The notes under the pieces are model-generated. The model searched no databases. It was not told where the DNA came from and saw only the letters and a program-made list of their open reading frames with translations. Shown here piece by piece: positions 26,038 through 38,791 of a stretch of DNA of 64,000 nt. Each line of letters starts with the position of its first letter. Position 1 is the first letter of the stretch. The translations under genes were made by a program, and so were the position numbers. Origin of the DNA: Duganella flavida (GTDB lineage Bacteria; Pseudomonadota; Gammaproteobacteria; Burkholderiales; Burkholderiaceae_D); the NCBI RefSeq assembly GCF_009857445.1, contig NZ_WWCN01000002.1:310001-374000 (forward strand), given 5' to 3'.

Positions 26038-27231
26038 ATGAAACGCGCATTTATCCTGCTGCTCGATTCGTTTGGCCTGGGCGCCACGCCCGACGCGGCG
26101 AAGTACAACGACGTCGGCGCCAACACCTTCGGCCACATCGCTGAGCAAGTCGCCAAAAGCGGCAAGCCGATGTCGCTGCCGAACATGGAAAAACTCGGCC
26201 TGACCGCCGCCGCGCATCTGGCCAGCGGCCAGTGGGCTGCCGGCTTCACCAAGCGCGAAGGTTTCACCGCTGCCTACGGCGCGGCGCGCGAGCGTTCGAC
26301 CGGCAAGGACACGCAGTCCGGCCACTGGGAAATCGCCGGCGTGCCGGTGGAATTCGACTGGGGCTACTTCCCGAAAACCGTGCCGTCGTTCCCGGCCGAC
26401 CTGACCGCCAAGCTGCAAGAGCTGACCGGCGTGCCGGGCTTCCTCGGCAATTGCCACGCATCGGGCACGGAGATCATCAACCTGCATGGTGATGAACACG
26501 TCGCCAGCGGCAAACTGATTATCTACACCTCGGCCGACTCGGTGCTACAGATCGCAGCGCACGAAGAATCGTTCGGCCTTGAGCGACTGTACGAAGTGTG
26601 CGAGATCGCGTTTAAACTCGTTGAGCCGTACAACATCGGCCGCGTGATCGCGCGTCCGTTCCTCGGCGCGAACGGCAACTACACCCGTACCACCAATCGT
26701 CACGACTACGCTGTCGCACCGCCGGCGCCTACGCTGCTGGACCACGTCAAGAATGACGGCGGCGAAGTGATCGCGCTGGGCAAAATCAGCGACATCTTCG
26801 CGGCGCAAGGCGTATCGCGCGTGGTGAAGGGCAAGGACAATATGGCGCTGTTCGACGCGCTGCTGAAGGTGCAGAAGGAAGCGGGCGACAAGTCGCTGAC
26901 CTTCGTCAACTTCGTCGACTTCGACCAGGCCTTCGGTCACCGCCGCGACGTCAACGGCTACTCCAACGCGCTGCACGAAATGGATGTGCGCCTGCCGGAG
27001 TTCATCGCCGGTCTGCAAGAGGATGACCTGGTGGTCATCACTGCCGATCACGGTTGCGATCCAACCTGGCCGGGCTCCGACCACACGCGTGAACACATCC
27101 CGATGATTTTCTTCGGCCCGAATGTGAAGCCGCAGTCGCTGGGCATTTCCGAAACCTTCTCCGACATCGGCCAGACGCTGGCCCACCACCTCGGCGTGAA
27201 ACCACTTTCCAACGGAACGAATCTGCTATGA
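26038..27231 (+). CDS. deoB: Phosphopentomutase
   Basis: Alkaline-phosphatase-superfamily enzyme (397 residues) moving phosphate between C1 and C5 of ribose or deoxyribose. Metal ligands are visible in LLLDSFGLGATPDA (about 7-20) and ITADHGCDPTWPGSDHTREH (about 333-352). The phosphoryl-acceptor Thr lies in ERSTGKDTQSGHWE (about 85-98). It links the nucleoside phosphorylases of this operon to deoC. The gene has a good AGGAG site and overlaps deoC by ATGA. Confidence 0.96.
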   Translation: MKRAFILLLDSFGLGATPDAAKYNDVGANTFGHIAEQVAKSGKPMSLPNMEKLGLTAAAHLASGQWAAGFTKREGFTAAYGAARERSTGKDTQSGHWEIAGVPVEFDWGYFPKTVPSFPADLTAKLQELTGVPGFLGNCHASGTEIINLHGDEHVASGKLIIYTSADSVLQIAAHEESFGLERLYEVCEIAFKLVEPYNIGRVIARPFLGANGNYTRTTNRHDYAVAPPAPTLLDHVKNDGGEVIALGKISDIFAAQGVSRVVKGKDNMALFDALLKVQKEAGDKSLTFVNFVDFDQAFGHRRDVNGYSNALHEMDVRLPEFIAGLQEDDLVVITADHGCDPTWPGSDHTREHIPMIFFGPNVKPQSLGISETFSDIGQTLAHHLGVKPLSNGTNLL

Positions 27232-28190
27232 GCATCATTACCGACTTCAAACGTAACGAAGCGGTCCCACTGGACCTGGGCTGGATTAACCACATCCACG
27301 TCAACAAATCCGCCGCCGACCGCCGCGCCGCCAGCCTGGCGAACCGCCGCACGGTGAAGAAGGAATACCAGGCCGCATGGCTGGTCAAGGCCATCGGCCT
27401 GATCGACCTGACCACGCTGTCGGGCGACGATACGCCGGGCCGCGTTGAACGTCTGTGCCGCAAGGCGCTGCGTCCACTGCGCACCGACCTGGTGGAAGCA
27501 CTGGGCCTGCAAGATGTCAACCTCGCCACCGGTGCGGTGTGCGTGTATCACGAGATGATCAAGCCTGCGGTGGAAGTGCTGCAAGGCCGCCTGCCTATCG
27601 CTGCCGTGTCGACCGGCTTCCCGGCTGGCTTGACCAGCATGGAAACCAAGGTGCGCGAGATCGAACTGTCGGTGGCCGCTGGCGCCAGCGAAATCGATAT
27701 CGTCATCACCCGCCAGCACGTTTTGACTGGCAATTGGCAAGCGCTGTACGACGAGATGCTGGCTTACCGCAAGGCTTGCGGCGAAGCGCACGTGAAAGCG
27801 ATTCTGGCGACCGGTGAACTGGTCACGCTGGAAAACGTGGCCAAGGCTTCGTGGGTTTGCATGATGGCTGGCGCGGACTTCATCAAGACCTCGACCGGTA
27901 AAGAGCCAGTCAACGCTACGATCCCTGTGTCGCTGACGATGGTGCGCGCGATTCGCGAATACCACGAGCAGACCGGCTTCAAGATCGGCTACAAGCCTGC
28001 GGGTGGCGTCGGCACGGCCAAGGCTGCGCTGCAGTACCTGACCCTGATGAAGGAAGAACTGGGCAACGAGTGGCTGGAACCGCACCTGTTCCGCATTGGC
28101 GCATCGAGCCTGCTGACTGACATTGAGCGTCAGCTGGAACATTACGTGACCGGCAATTACTCGGCCGCTCATCGTCATGCTCAACCTTAA
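27228..28190 (+). CDS. deoC: Deoxyribose-phosphate aldolase
   Basis: Class I aldolase (320 residues) cleaving 2-deoxyribose 5-phosphate to acetaldehyde and glyceraldehyde 3-phosphate. The Schiff-base Lys lies in DFIKTSTGKEP (about 221-231), the helper Lys in IGYKPAGGVGT (about 245-255), and the Asp in SEIDIVITRQH. It is longer than E. coli DeoC (259 residues) and resembles the longer DERA type. Translation is coupled to deoB by a 4-base overlap. The acetaldehyde made here is the probable substrate of the aldehyde dehydrogenase encoded next. Confidence 0.95.
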   Translation: MSIITDFKRNEAVPLDLGWINHIHVNKSAADRRAASLANRRTVKKEYQAAWLVKAIGLIDLTTLSGDDTPGRVERLCRKALRPLRTDLVEALGLQDVNLATGAVCVYHEMIKPAVEVLQGRLPIAAVSTGFPAGLTSMETKVREIELSVAAGASEIDIVITRQHVLTGNWQALYDEMLAYRKACGEAHVKAILATGELVTLENVAKASWVCMMAGADFIKTSTGKEPVNATIPVSLTMVRAIREYHEQTGFKIGYKPAGGVGTAKAALQYLTLMKEELGNEWLEPHLFRIGASSLLTDIERQLEHYVTGNYSAAHRHAQP

Positions 28191-28217
28191 CGCGCAACCT
28201 TAATTACGGACACTGTC

Positions 28218-30602
28218 ATGCCAACCATCAAAGAGATCCTGAACACTATGGAATACGGCCCAGCACCGGAAAGCACCAAAGAAGCGCAAGCGTGGCTGGA
28301 GCAGCGCGACCGTCAATTCGGCCTGTTCATCAACAACGAGTGGAGCGCAGCTGGTGAGCTGTTCGCTTCCATCAACCCGGCCAATGGCGCCAAGCTGGCC
28401 GACCTGACCCAAGGCACCGCCGCTGACGTGGACCGCGCTGTTGCTGCGGCACGCGCTGCGCAACCGGGCTGGCAAGCACTGGGCGGCCATGGCCGCGCCA
28501 AGATCATGTACTCGATCGCGCGCCTGATGCAAAAGCACGCACGCCTGTTTGCGGTGCTGGAAACGCTGGACAACGGCAAGACCATCCGCGAAACCCGCGA
28601 CGTCGACCTGCCGCTGGTAGCGCGTCACTTCTACTACCACGCCGGCTGGGCGCAACTGCAAGCCGAAGAATTCTCGGACTACCGCGCTGTCGGCGTGGTC
28701 GGCCAGATCGTGCCGTGGAACTTCCCGCTGCTGATGCTGGCGTGGAAAATCGCACCTGCGCTGGCTGCCGGTAACACGGTGGTGTTCAAACCTGCAGAAT
28801 TCACCTCGCTGACCGCGATGCTGTTCGCAGACATCTGCGTACAAGCTGGCGTGCCTGCTGGTGTAGTCAACATCGTCACCGGCGATGGCCGCGTGGGCGA
28901 AGCCATCGTCAAGCACGAAGGCATCGACAAGCTGGCCTTCACCGGTTCGACCGAAGTTGGCCGTTTGATTCGCGAAGCGTCGGCAGGCAGCGGTAAGAAG
29001 CTGTCGCTGGAACTGGGCGGCAAGTCGCCGTTCATCGTGTTTGAAGATGCGGACCTGGATGCTGCGGTTGAAGGCCTGGTCGATTCGATCTGGTTCAACC
29101 AAGGCCAGGTTTGCTGCGCAGGTTCGCGCTTGCTGGTGCAGGAATCGGTGCAGGAGAAATTCCTGGCCAAGCTGCGCGCCCGCATGGACAAGCTGACCCT
29201 CGGCTCGCCGCTGGACAAATCGATGGACATCGGCGCACTGGTTGATCCAGTGCAGAAGCAGCGCATTGAAGGTCTGGTGCAATCGGCGCGCGACGAAGGT
29301 TGCACCGTGTACCAGCCAGCATGCGAACTGCCAGCCGACGGCTCGTGGTTCCCGCCAACCCTGATCACTGGCGCATCGACGTCGGCTGCCGTGGCGCAAG
29401 CTGAAATCTTTGGCCCAGTGCTGGTGGCGATGAGCTTCCGCACTCCGCCGGAAGCCGTGCAGCTGGCGAACAACACCGTGTACGGCCTGGCCGCATGCGT
29501 GTGGACCGAGAACATTTCGCTGGCGCTGGACGTCGCACCTGCGATCAAGGCCGGTGTGGTGTGGATTAACACCGCCAACCAGTTCGACGCTGCTTGCGGC
29601 TTCGGCGGCTACCGCGAATCCGGCTACGGCCGTGAAGGTGGACGCGAAGGAATGTATGAATACCTGACCTCCAAAGCGGAAGACGCACGTCCTGCCGCAC
29701 CAGTGATCGAGCCGAAAGCCAAAGCGAAAGCTGCACCGGCAGCCACCGGTGGCGCATTCGCGATCGACCGCACTGCGAAGCTGTACATCGGCGGCAAGCA
29801 AGCGCGCCCTGACGGCGCTTACAGCCGCGCGATTCACGGCGCCGATGGTTCCTTCATCGCCGAAGTCGGCGAGGGTAACCGCAAGGACATCCGCAACGCC
29901 GTGGAAGCTGCGCACAAGGCCACCGGCTGGACCAAAGCCACTGCGCACAACCGCGCGCAAGTGCTGTACTACATCGCTGAAAACCTGGCCGCGCGCGGCG
30001 AAGAATTCGCAGCCCGTATCGCCGCCATGACCGGTACTAAAAACGCCGAGAAAGAAGTGCAAGCTTCGATCGAGCGCCTGTTCTACTGGGCCGCGTGGGC
30101 CGACAAGTACGACGGCCTGGCGCACCAGCCGCCGATGCATGGCATCACCGTGGCGCTGAATGAGCCGCTGGGTGTGATCGGCGTCGTCTGCCCGAACGAA
30201 GCGCCGCTGCTGGGCTTCATCTCGCTGGTCGCTCCAGCTATCGCGCTGGGCAACCGCGTGGTGGTGGTGCCATCGGAAGCGCATCCGCTGTCGGCGACCG
30301 ATCTGTATCAAGTGTTCGATACGTCGGACCTGCCGGCTGGTGTGGTCAACATCATCACCGGTTCGGCTGATGAACTGGCGCGCACGCTGGCGACCCACTC
30401 GGACATCGATGCGGTGTGGCGTCACGACGGTTCGGCTGAAGGCTGCGCTGAAGTTGAGCGCTTGTCGGCGACTTCGTTGAAGCGCACCTGGGTTGGTGGT
30501 GCAAAAGGCCGCGATTGGTATAGCACCGCGCAAGCGGGCGGCCGCGCAGTGCTGGCGCATGCATCGCAAGTGAAAAACATCTGGATTCCTTACGGCGTTT
30601 AA
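28218..30602 (+). CDS. ALDH16-like two-domain aldehyde dehydrogenase
   Basis: A 794-residue fusion of two aldehyde dehydrogenase domains. Domain 1 (about 35-490) is complete: [29 protein letters not shown], the Glu motif LELGGKSPF (about 260-268) and the catalytic Cys in [13 protein letters not shown] (about 292-304). Domain 2 (about 510-790) keeps the NAD-fold segments ([18 protein letters not shown]) but has no Cys motif and ends early, so it is probably structural. This layout matches bacterial ALDH16. Between deoC and deoA it most likely oxidises the acetaldehyde from deoxyribose to acetate. The Ala/Lys-rich linker at about 498-512 marks the join. Confidence 0.88.
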   Translation: MPTIKEILNTMEYGPAPESTKEAQAWLEQRDRQFGLFINNEWSAAGELFASINPANGAKLADLTQGTAADVDRAVAAARAAQPGWQALGGHGRAKIMYSIARLMQKHARLFAVLETLDNGKTIRETRDVDLPLVARHFYYHAGWAQLQAEEFSDYRAVGVVGQIVPWNFPLLMLAWKIAPALAAGNTVVFKPAEFTSLTAMLFADICVQAGVPAGVVNIVTGDGRVGEAIVKHEGIDKLAFTGSTEVGRLIREASAGSGKKLSLELGGKSPFIVFEDADLDAAVEGLVDSIWFNQGQVCCAGSRLLVQESVQEKFLAKLRARMDKLTLGSPLDKSMDIGALVDPVQKQRIEGLVQSARDEGCTVYQPACELPADGSWFPPTLITGASTSAAVAQAEIFGPVLVAMSFRTPPEAVQLANNTVYGLAACVWTENISLALDVAPAIKAGVVWINTANQFDAACGFGGYRESGYGREGGREGMYEYLTSKAEDARPAAPVIEPKAKAKAAPAATGGAFAIDRTAKLYIGGKQARPDGAYSRAIHGADGSFIAEVGEGNRKDIRNAVEAAHKATGWTKATAHNRAQVLYYIAENLAARGEEFAARIAAMTGTKNAEKEVQASIERLFYWAAWADKYDGLAHQPPMHGITVALNEPLGVIGVVCPNEAPLLGFISLVAPAIALGNRVVVVPSEAHPLSATDLYQVFDTSDLPAGVVNIITGSADELARTLATHSDIDAVWRHDGSAEGCAEVERLSATSLKRTWVGGAKGRDWYSTAQAGGRAVLAHASQVKNIWIPYGV

Positions 30603-30606
30603 GCTT

Positions 30607-33978
<3,372 letters not shown>

Positions 33979-34033
33979 CGTTCGCTCCCTTCACAGAAGA
34001 GATCAAGTATACGCCGATGCCCAGCGCACACCA

Positions 34034-34795
34034 TTACATTTGCTGGAATAAATGTGCGTGGCCGCGGCTTACTTCCAACAGTTCCGGATGGTTGCGGATG
34101 CGGACCATCTGCCGCCCTCGCAAGTCGCGCGTGACTTCTGCTATCGCATCTATCCGCACCAGCGTGGAGCGGTGGATACGCCAGAATTCGTTCGGATCGA
34201 GTTCGTCCGCCAGCTCCTTCAAGGTCTTGCGGATCAGGACTTCCGATTGTTCGGTCTGCACGCGCGTGTATTTTTCATCAGCCTGGAAGAACAGCACTTC
34301 GCGCGTGGAGATCATGCGCAGGTTGGTGCCGACCACGGCCTGTATCCAGCGTAGGTATTCCTGCTTGGCCGCCGGCTTGTCGTGATGCGTCAGCAACTGG
34401 CTCAGCTGCCGCTCGATATTGGACGGCTGCTGGCCGATCAGCGATTGCAATCGCGTGCACGTGGTTTTCAGGCGCTCGCCGCCGACCGGCTTGAGCAGGT
34501 AATCCAGCGCACCTTGTTCAAACGCTTCAATCGCATACTGGTCGTAAGCCGTGACGAATACCAGATGGCAGCGGTTGAACAGCATGCGCGCCGCTTCAAT
34601 GCCGGACAGGCCCGGCATGCGGATATCCAAAAACACGATGTCCGGCTGATACTGCCCAGCCAGCGCCACGGCCTCGATACCGTTGGCCGCTTCGGCCACG
34701 ATCTCCAGCGCCGGCCACGCCTCCTGCAAGCGGCTGCGCAGTTGCTGGCGCATGCCTTCTTCATCGTCGGCAATGAGGGCGGTAGGGCGACTCAT
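34034..34795 (-). CDS. LytTR-type response regulator
   Basis: A 253-residue response regulator. The receiver domain has the acidic pair TALIADDEEG (about 5-14), the phospho-acceptor Asp in IVFLDIRMPG (about 53-62) and the Lys in YLLKPVGG. A LytTR DNA-binding domain fills the C-terminal part (ISTREVLFFQADEKYTRV, EFWRIHRSTLVRIDAI). It overlaps the histidine kinase gene by ATGA and is the third member of a three-gene set. Target genes are unknown; LytTR regulators often control surface and exopolymer genes. Confidence 0.9.
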   Translation of the reverse strand: MSRPTALIADDEEGMRQQLRSRLQEAWPALEIVAEAANGIEAVALAGQYQPDIVFLDIRMPGLSGIEAARMLFNRCHLVFVTAYDQYAIEAFEQGALDYLLKPVGGERLKTTCTRLQSLIGQQPSNIERQLSQLLTHHDKPAAKQEYLRWIQAVVGTNLRMISTREVLFFQADEKYTRVQTEQSEVLIRKTLKELADELDPNEFWRIHRSTLVRIDAIAEVTRDLRGRQMVRIRNHPELLEVSRGHAHLFQQM

Positions 34796-35721
34796 TTGGC
34801 GCTCCCGGCAAAGATGTCAGGCGCGTACGGCACGCGGATGCTGGCGCGGGTGCCGCCGGTCAGCGGCGCTTCGATCACCAGCTGCGCGCGGTTGCCGTAC
34901 TGGATGCGCAAGCGCTCGCGCACATTGGCGAGGCCAACGCCATCGCTGGAAAACGGATTGAAGCCGACGCCGTCATCCAGCACGTCCACTTGCAGCATCT
35001 GCCCATCGACCGCAGCGCGGATATCGATGCGGCCGCCTTCGATCTTGGGCTCCAGCCCGTGCTTGATGGCGTTCTCAATCAGGATTTGCAGCATCATCAC
35101 TGGGAAGGTGGCGCTGGCCATGTCGTCCGGCACGTCAATCGACACCGCCAGCCGTGAGCGCATGCGCGCCTGCATGATGGCCAGATAGGCGCGCGACATT
35201 TCAATCTGCCGGCCCAGCGTGCCCGCGCCCTTGGCGCGCATCTGCGGCAGCGTGGCGCGCAGGTAGTCGATCAGGTTCTGGTGGATGCGCGCCGCTTGCG
35301 GCGGATCGGTCTCGATCAGCTGGCCGATCAAGGCCAGCGTATTGAATAAAAAGTGCGGCTCGACCTGCGCTTGCAGGGCCGCCATGCGCGCTTCGACCAC
35401 GCGCCGTTCGATGCTTTCCTCGTCGGCGTGGCTGGACGCGTGGCGCGCCTCCAGCTCGGCCTTGCGCTTGCCGCCGGCCAGTACCTTCAAGGCCAGCGAT
35501 AGCAGGATAAAGCCCCAGGCCTGCTCGGTGATATGAAACAGCGAGGCCGACATAATCAACAGCAGCAACCAGATAATCAGCAACTTGCGCCACTCAACCT
35601 GCGCCAGCCAGTCAAAAAAATGCCACCACAGGCTGACTGCGGTTTCGCCTATCTCGCGGATGATGTCGAGCAGGCTTTTGGCATTGTTGTAGCCGGCCTG
35701 GGCCAGCCGATTCTTTTTCAT
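34792..35721 (-). CDS. LytS-type sensor histidine kinase
   Basis: A 309-residue membrane kinase. A short N-terminal part has two hydrophobic segments (LLIIWLLLLIMSASLF and the following WGFILLSLALKVLAG), then a His_kinase domain with the phospho-acceptor in QVEPHFLFNTLALI (about 142-155), and an ATPase domain with LIENAIKHGLEPK and DDGVGFN, GVGLANVRERL. No large sensor domain is present, so the membrane part or the small neighbouring membrane protein probably senses the signal. The start at 35721 is chosen because the ATGA overlap with the small gene gives coupling; the longer frame would run into that gene. Confidence 0.88.
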   Translation of the reverse strand: MKKNRLAQAGYNNAKSLLDIIREIGETAVSLWWHFFDWLAQVEWRKLLIIWLLLLIMSASLFHITEQAWGFILLSLALKVLAGGKRKAELEARHASSHADEESIERRVVEARMAALQAQVEPHFLFNTLALIGQLIETDPPQAARIHQNLIDYLRATLPQMRAKGAGTLGRQIEMSRAYLAIMQARMRSRLAVSIDVPDDMASATFPVMMLQILIENAIKHGLEPKIEGGRIDIRAAVDGQMLQVDVLDDGVGFNPFSSDGVGLANVRERLRIQYGNRAQLVIEAPLTGGTRASIRVPYAPDIFAGSAK

Positions 35722-35972
35722 TCGACGTCCTTGTACGGGGTGGCACGCTGGCGGCGCTTGCCGATCACGCACACGCCCACTGCCAGCTTGAGCAGCAGGA
35801 ATACCGTGAACAGCACCAGCGCCAACGGCAGGATCGAGCAAATAAACGCCAGCACCAGCGCCGCGCCCAGCAGCGCTTGCGGCGACATGCGGCCGATCAG
35901 CCCAACGCCAAAGCGCAGCGTGCGCATGAAGGCTTGGTAAATCTCGTCGAACAGGGCAGTGACTTTATCCAT
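35718..35972 (-). CDS. Small two-helix membrane protein coupled to the LytS kinase
   Basis: An 84-residue protein with two hydrophobic stretches (about 28-45 and 47-65: LLGAALVLAFICSILPLALV then FTVFLLLKLAVGVCVIG) and a basic C-terminus. It is the first gene of the kinase-regulator operon, ending in a four-base overlap with the kinase start. An AGGAGATGCC-like site precedes 35972. No family recognised. Its placement suggests it modulates or anchors the kinase. Confidence 0.65.
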   Translation of the reverse strand: MDKVTALFDEIYQAFMRTLRFGVGLIGRMSPQALLGAALVLAFICSILPLALVLFTVFLLLKLAVGVCVIGKRRQRATPYKDVE

Positions 35973-36075
35973 TTGGCATCTCCTTAAATAAGTGTTGCGA
36001 TGGAGACACTTTAGCAAGCGCCTGCTTGATAAGGCAGCGAATTCCGATCAACTGCATTTTCGCGGGTATGGCCGG

Positions 36076-36642
36076 TCAGCGCGGCGGATGAATGGCGGCT
36101 TCCCAATCCTTGCGTAGCAGGCCGTAGATGATGCTATCCGAAATTTCGCCGCCGACAAACCAGCGTTCGCGCAAATGGCCTTCGCGCTGGAAATGCAGGC
36201 CTTCCAGGATGCGCTCGGAGGCAATGTTGGCCGGATGGATATCGGCCTCGATGCGGTGCAGTTCCAGCGCGCTGAAGCCGTAGCCGATCAGCGCCGGCAG
36301 TGCCTCTTGCATGTAGCGTTGGCCCCAGTGCGGCCGTGCCAGCATGTAGCCAACCTGGCAGCGGTGGTTGCGGCGGTCGAAGTCGTACAGCGTGACGGTG
36401 CCGATCAGTTCGCCATCCGGCAGGATCATGGCCAGCCGCAGGGCAGTGCCGTCGCGGTAGGCCTTGAGCGTCTGTTCGATGTTGTCGGTAGCCTGGGCGA
36501 TGTGCAGCCACGGCGTGCTGCTCCAATAGCGCAGCGCCGCCGGATCGGAGAACAGGCGGAACAGGGCGTCCGTATCTTCCGGCTCAACAAAGCGCAGCTT
36601 CAGGCGCGAGGTAATTAGTTCGACCGATGAAAAAATATTCAT
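36076..36642 (-). CDS. GNAT acetyltransferase, RimJ/RimL-like
   Basis: A 188-residue N-acetyltransferase. It starts with SVELITSRLKLRFVEPEDTD, typical of the RimJ/RimL/ribosomal-protein acetyltransferase 3 group. Later come ELIGTVTLYDF, CQVGYMLARPHWGQRYMQEA (acetyl-CoA pyrophosphate loop region) and RIEADIHPANIASERILEGL. Substrate unknown; members act on protein N-termini or small amines. It is divergent from the PEP-CTERM genes and not part of an obvious operon. Confidence 0.85.
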   Translation of the reverse strand: MNIFSSVELITSRLKLRFVEPEDTDALFRLFSDPAALRYWSSTPWLHIAQATDNIEQTLKAYRDGTALRLAMILPDGELIGTVTLYDFDRRNHRCQVGYMLARPHWGQRYMQEALPALIGYGFSALELHRIEADIHPANIASERILEGLHFQREGHLRERWFVGGEISDSIIYGLLRKDWEAAIHPPR

Positions 36643-36669
36643 AAAATTTGGAAACTAGTGATACACTTA

Positions 36670-36700
36670 AAACAATTATATTTCTAATTTACTATTGTTT
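36670..36700. promoter_or_regulatory. Inverted repeat in the acetyltransferase / PEP-CTERM gap
   Basis: AAACAAT (36670-36676) and ATTGTTT (36694-36700) form a 7-bp inverted repeat in an AT-rich promoter region, directly before the AAGGA site of the first PEP-CTERM gene. It could be an operator or a leader hairpin. Confidence 0.3.
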
Positions 36701-36710
36701 AAGGACCGAT

Positions 36711-37793
36711 ATGACGCGCGCTGTTGCCCTGACTACTGCCCTGATGCTGGCTGGTTCCGTCCAAGCCGCTACCGCCCCTGCACCGCTGACTGCCCTGCAA
36801 ACGCTGAAGCAATTCAACGCCGTGGTGCTGACCAATGCCAAGAGCGAATCGCACATCGACGGCCGCACCTGGATCGGCGGCTCGCTGACCGGCCATAACA
36901 GCCCGGTATTCGACATGCACCCGGGCGACACGCCGGCTTCCAGCTACGCCGGCCTGACCGTGATGGGCGTAGGCGTGGCGTCCGGCGCTAACGCGGTTAG
37001 TGATGCGCAAGTGACCGACAACGGCGCTGTAGTGTACGGTAACACCAGCAAGCTGACCATCAACAATGGCAACAGCGCCATCTACGGCAACACCGACAGC
37101 ACCAACTTCAACGGCAGCGGCAGCTACTACGTGACCGGCACCGCTGGCAGCGGCAATAAAGGCGTCACCAAGATCACCGCGTCTACTTACGCGGGTTCGG
37201 TACAGGAGACCAACAGCCTGGCCGCCAGTTCGACCAATTTCGCCAGCGTGCTGGGCGGCTTGTCGACCCAGCTGAAATCGCTGGCCTCGACCGGTAGCAC
37301 CGTCAGCATAGTCGGCGAGCAGGCCAACTTTACTGCCGTGGTCAAAGACGGCGTGGCCGTGTTTGACCTGACCGCGATCGATACCACGCTGTTCTCCAGC
37401 GCGGTCAAGCGTTTCTCGTTCTCCGGCCTGGGCGGCGCCACTAGCGTGATCTTCAACACCGACGTCACTAGCGCTACCCTAGCGGATGACTTCCTGGGCG
37501 GTGCAGCGCCTAACTACGGCGCTAAGATGATCTGGAACTTCTACAACGCCACCAGTCTGACCGTGAACAACCAGTTCGGCGGCTCCATCCTCGCGACCAA
37601 GGCAGCGTTGACCAACAACCAGAACATCGAGGGCGGCGTCTTCGTCAACTCGCTGGACCAGCATGCGGAAATCCACCTGAAAGCCTACACCGGCAACATC
37701 CCGGCGGTACCGGAGCCGGGTACTTACGCCATGCTGTTGGCCGGCCTGGGCCTGTTGGGCGTAATTAGCGCCCGTGAAAAACACGTAAAATAA
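36711..37793 (+). CDS. Choice-of-anchor A family PEP-CTERM protein
   Basis: A 360-residue exported surface protein. A signal peptide (ALTTALMLAGSVQA) is followed by the choice-of-anchor A domain (AVVLTNAKSESHIDGRTWIG, GNTSKLTI repeats, IWNFYNATSLTVNN, GGSILATKAAL) and the C-terminal sorting signal VPEPGTYAMLLAGLGLLG with basic tail REKHVK. PEP-CTERM proteins are processed by exosortase in the inner membrane and sent to the surface, often within exopolysaccharide. Start at 36711 has AAGGA five bases before it; the upstream frame start at 36648 reaches back into the promoter. It is followed after 62 nt by a related gene. Confidence 0.9.
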   Translation: MTRAVALTTALMLAGSVQAATAPAPLTALQTLKQFNAVVLTNAKSESHIDGRTWIGGSLTGHNSPVFDMHPGDTPASSYAGLTVMGVGVASGANAVSDAQVTDNGAVVYGNTSKLTINNGNSAIYGNTDSTNFNGSGSYYVTGTAGSGNKGVTKITASTYAGSVQETNSLAASSTNFASVLGGLSTQLKSLASTGSTVSIVGEQANFTAVVKDGVAVFDLTAIDTTLFSSAVKRFSFSGLGGATSVIFNTDVTSATLADDFLGGAAPNYGAKMIWNFYNATSLTVNNQFGGSILATKAALTNNQNIEGGVFVNSLDQHAEIHLKAYTGNIPAVPEPGTYAMLLAGLGLLGVISAREKHVK

Positions 37794-37855
37794 ATAAAAG
37801 AAAGTTTTAATTGTGATATCCTGTGGGTAAGTTAAATTGCTCACGGGGAAATCAC

Positions 37856-38791
37856 ATGGCTGCTAGCATCAAAACCGCTGTAACTGCTGTTGCTTTGACT
37901 CTCGCTTCGCTGGGTTCCGCGCAGGCTGGTGTGCTCGACCTGAGCTCGCTGATGGGCGGCGCCAATGTGTTCTCGTACACCAATTTCAGCGCCCCGAGCG
38001 CGGACGTGGAAGGCTCCATCGTTGCCGCCGGCAACGTTTCGGTCAGCTCTTACACCGTCAACCTGAAAAACAAAGATGCCTACGGCCACTACGCGCTGAT
38101 CGCGGGTGGCAACCTGACCTTCAAGGGTGGCGACATCCTGAACGGCGACACCTATGTCGGCGGCACCAGCAAAATCACCAATGCCACCACTGCCACGCCG
38201 GTACAGGGCGGAAAATCGCCGGTAAACTTTGCCAAGACCGAAGCGTCACTGAGCCAGACTTCGCAATCGCTGTCCAAACTTGCCACCACCAGCACTGCGG
38301 TCGAAAAATGGGGCGGCGTCTACATCACCGGTAGCAAAAAGTCGGTTGAGATCATCGACATCAATGCCAGCTCGCTGAAAAACAGCACCTACTTCGATAT
38401 CTCGGGCATGTCCAAGGGCGCGACCCTGATCGTCAACGTGGCCGGTAGCTCGGCGCTATTCCAGGGCGGCTACCAGGCGTTTGATGGTTACAACGTGCTG
38501 TTCAACTTCAGCGATGCGACTTCGCTCGCCTTCAACACCGGCGCCAACGTCAGCGTCCTCGCACCTAAGGCTGTAGTGAGCGGCGGCCAGGGCGTCATCA
38601 ACGGCAACGTAGTGGTCAACGCGTGGTCCTCGCAAGTGCAGATCAACGCCAGCAACTACTTCAAAGGCATCAACGTGAATGGCTACGTCTCGGCTGTGCC
38701 GGAACCGGAAACCTATGCCATGCTTCTGGCCGGCCTGGGCATGATCGGCTTTACGGCGCGTCGCCGCCAGAAGGCAACGGCGGCACGCTGA
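37856..38791 (+). CDS. Choice-of-anchor A family PEP-CTERM protein, second copy
   Basis: A 311-residue paralogue or relative of the preceding protein. Signal peptide AVALTLASLGSAQA, choice-of-anchor A segments NVFSYTNFSAPSADVEGSIV, YALIAGGNLTFKGGD, NVLFNFSDATSLAFNTG and SVLAPKAVVSGGQGVINGNV, then VPEPETYAMLLAGLGMIG and RRRQ. The two proteins share fold and sorting signal but diverge strongly in the middle, so this is an old duplication. GGGGAA precedes the start. The last 41 bases overlap the 3' end of the convergent RutR-like gene. Confidence 0.9.
   Translation: MAASIKTAVTAVALTLASLGSAQAGVLDLSSLMGGANVFSYTNFSAPSADVEGSIVAAGNVSVSSYTVNLKNKDAYGHYALIAGGNLTFKGGDILNGDTYVGGTSKITNATTATPVQGGKSPVNFAKTEASLSQTSQSLSKLATTSTAVEKWGGVYITGSKKSVEIIDINASSLKNSTYFDISGMSKGATLIVNVAGSSALFQGGYQAFDGYNVLFNFSDATSLAFNTGANVSVLAPKAVVSGGQGVINGNVVVNAWSSQVQINASNYFKGINVNGYVSAVPEPETYAMLLAGLGMIGFTARRRQKATAAR

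Noticed and set aside
28200..30569. A 789-codon minus-strand frame opposite the aldehyde dehydrogenase fusion
   Set aside because: Same reason: shadow of a strongly biased coding sequence, with no signal peptide, motif or ribosome binding site.
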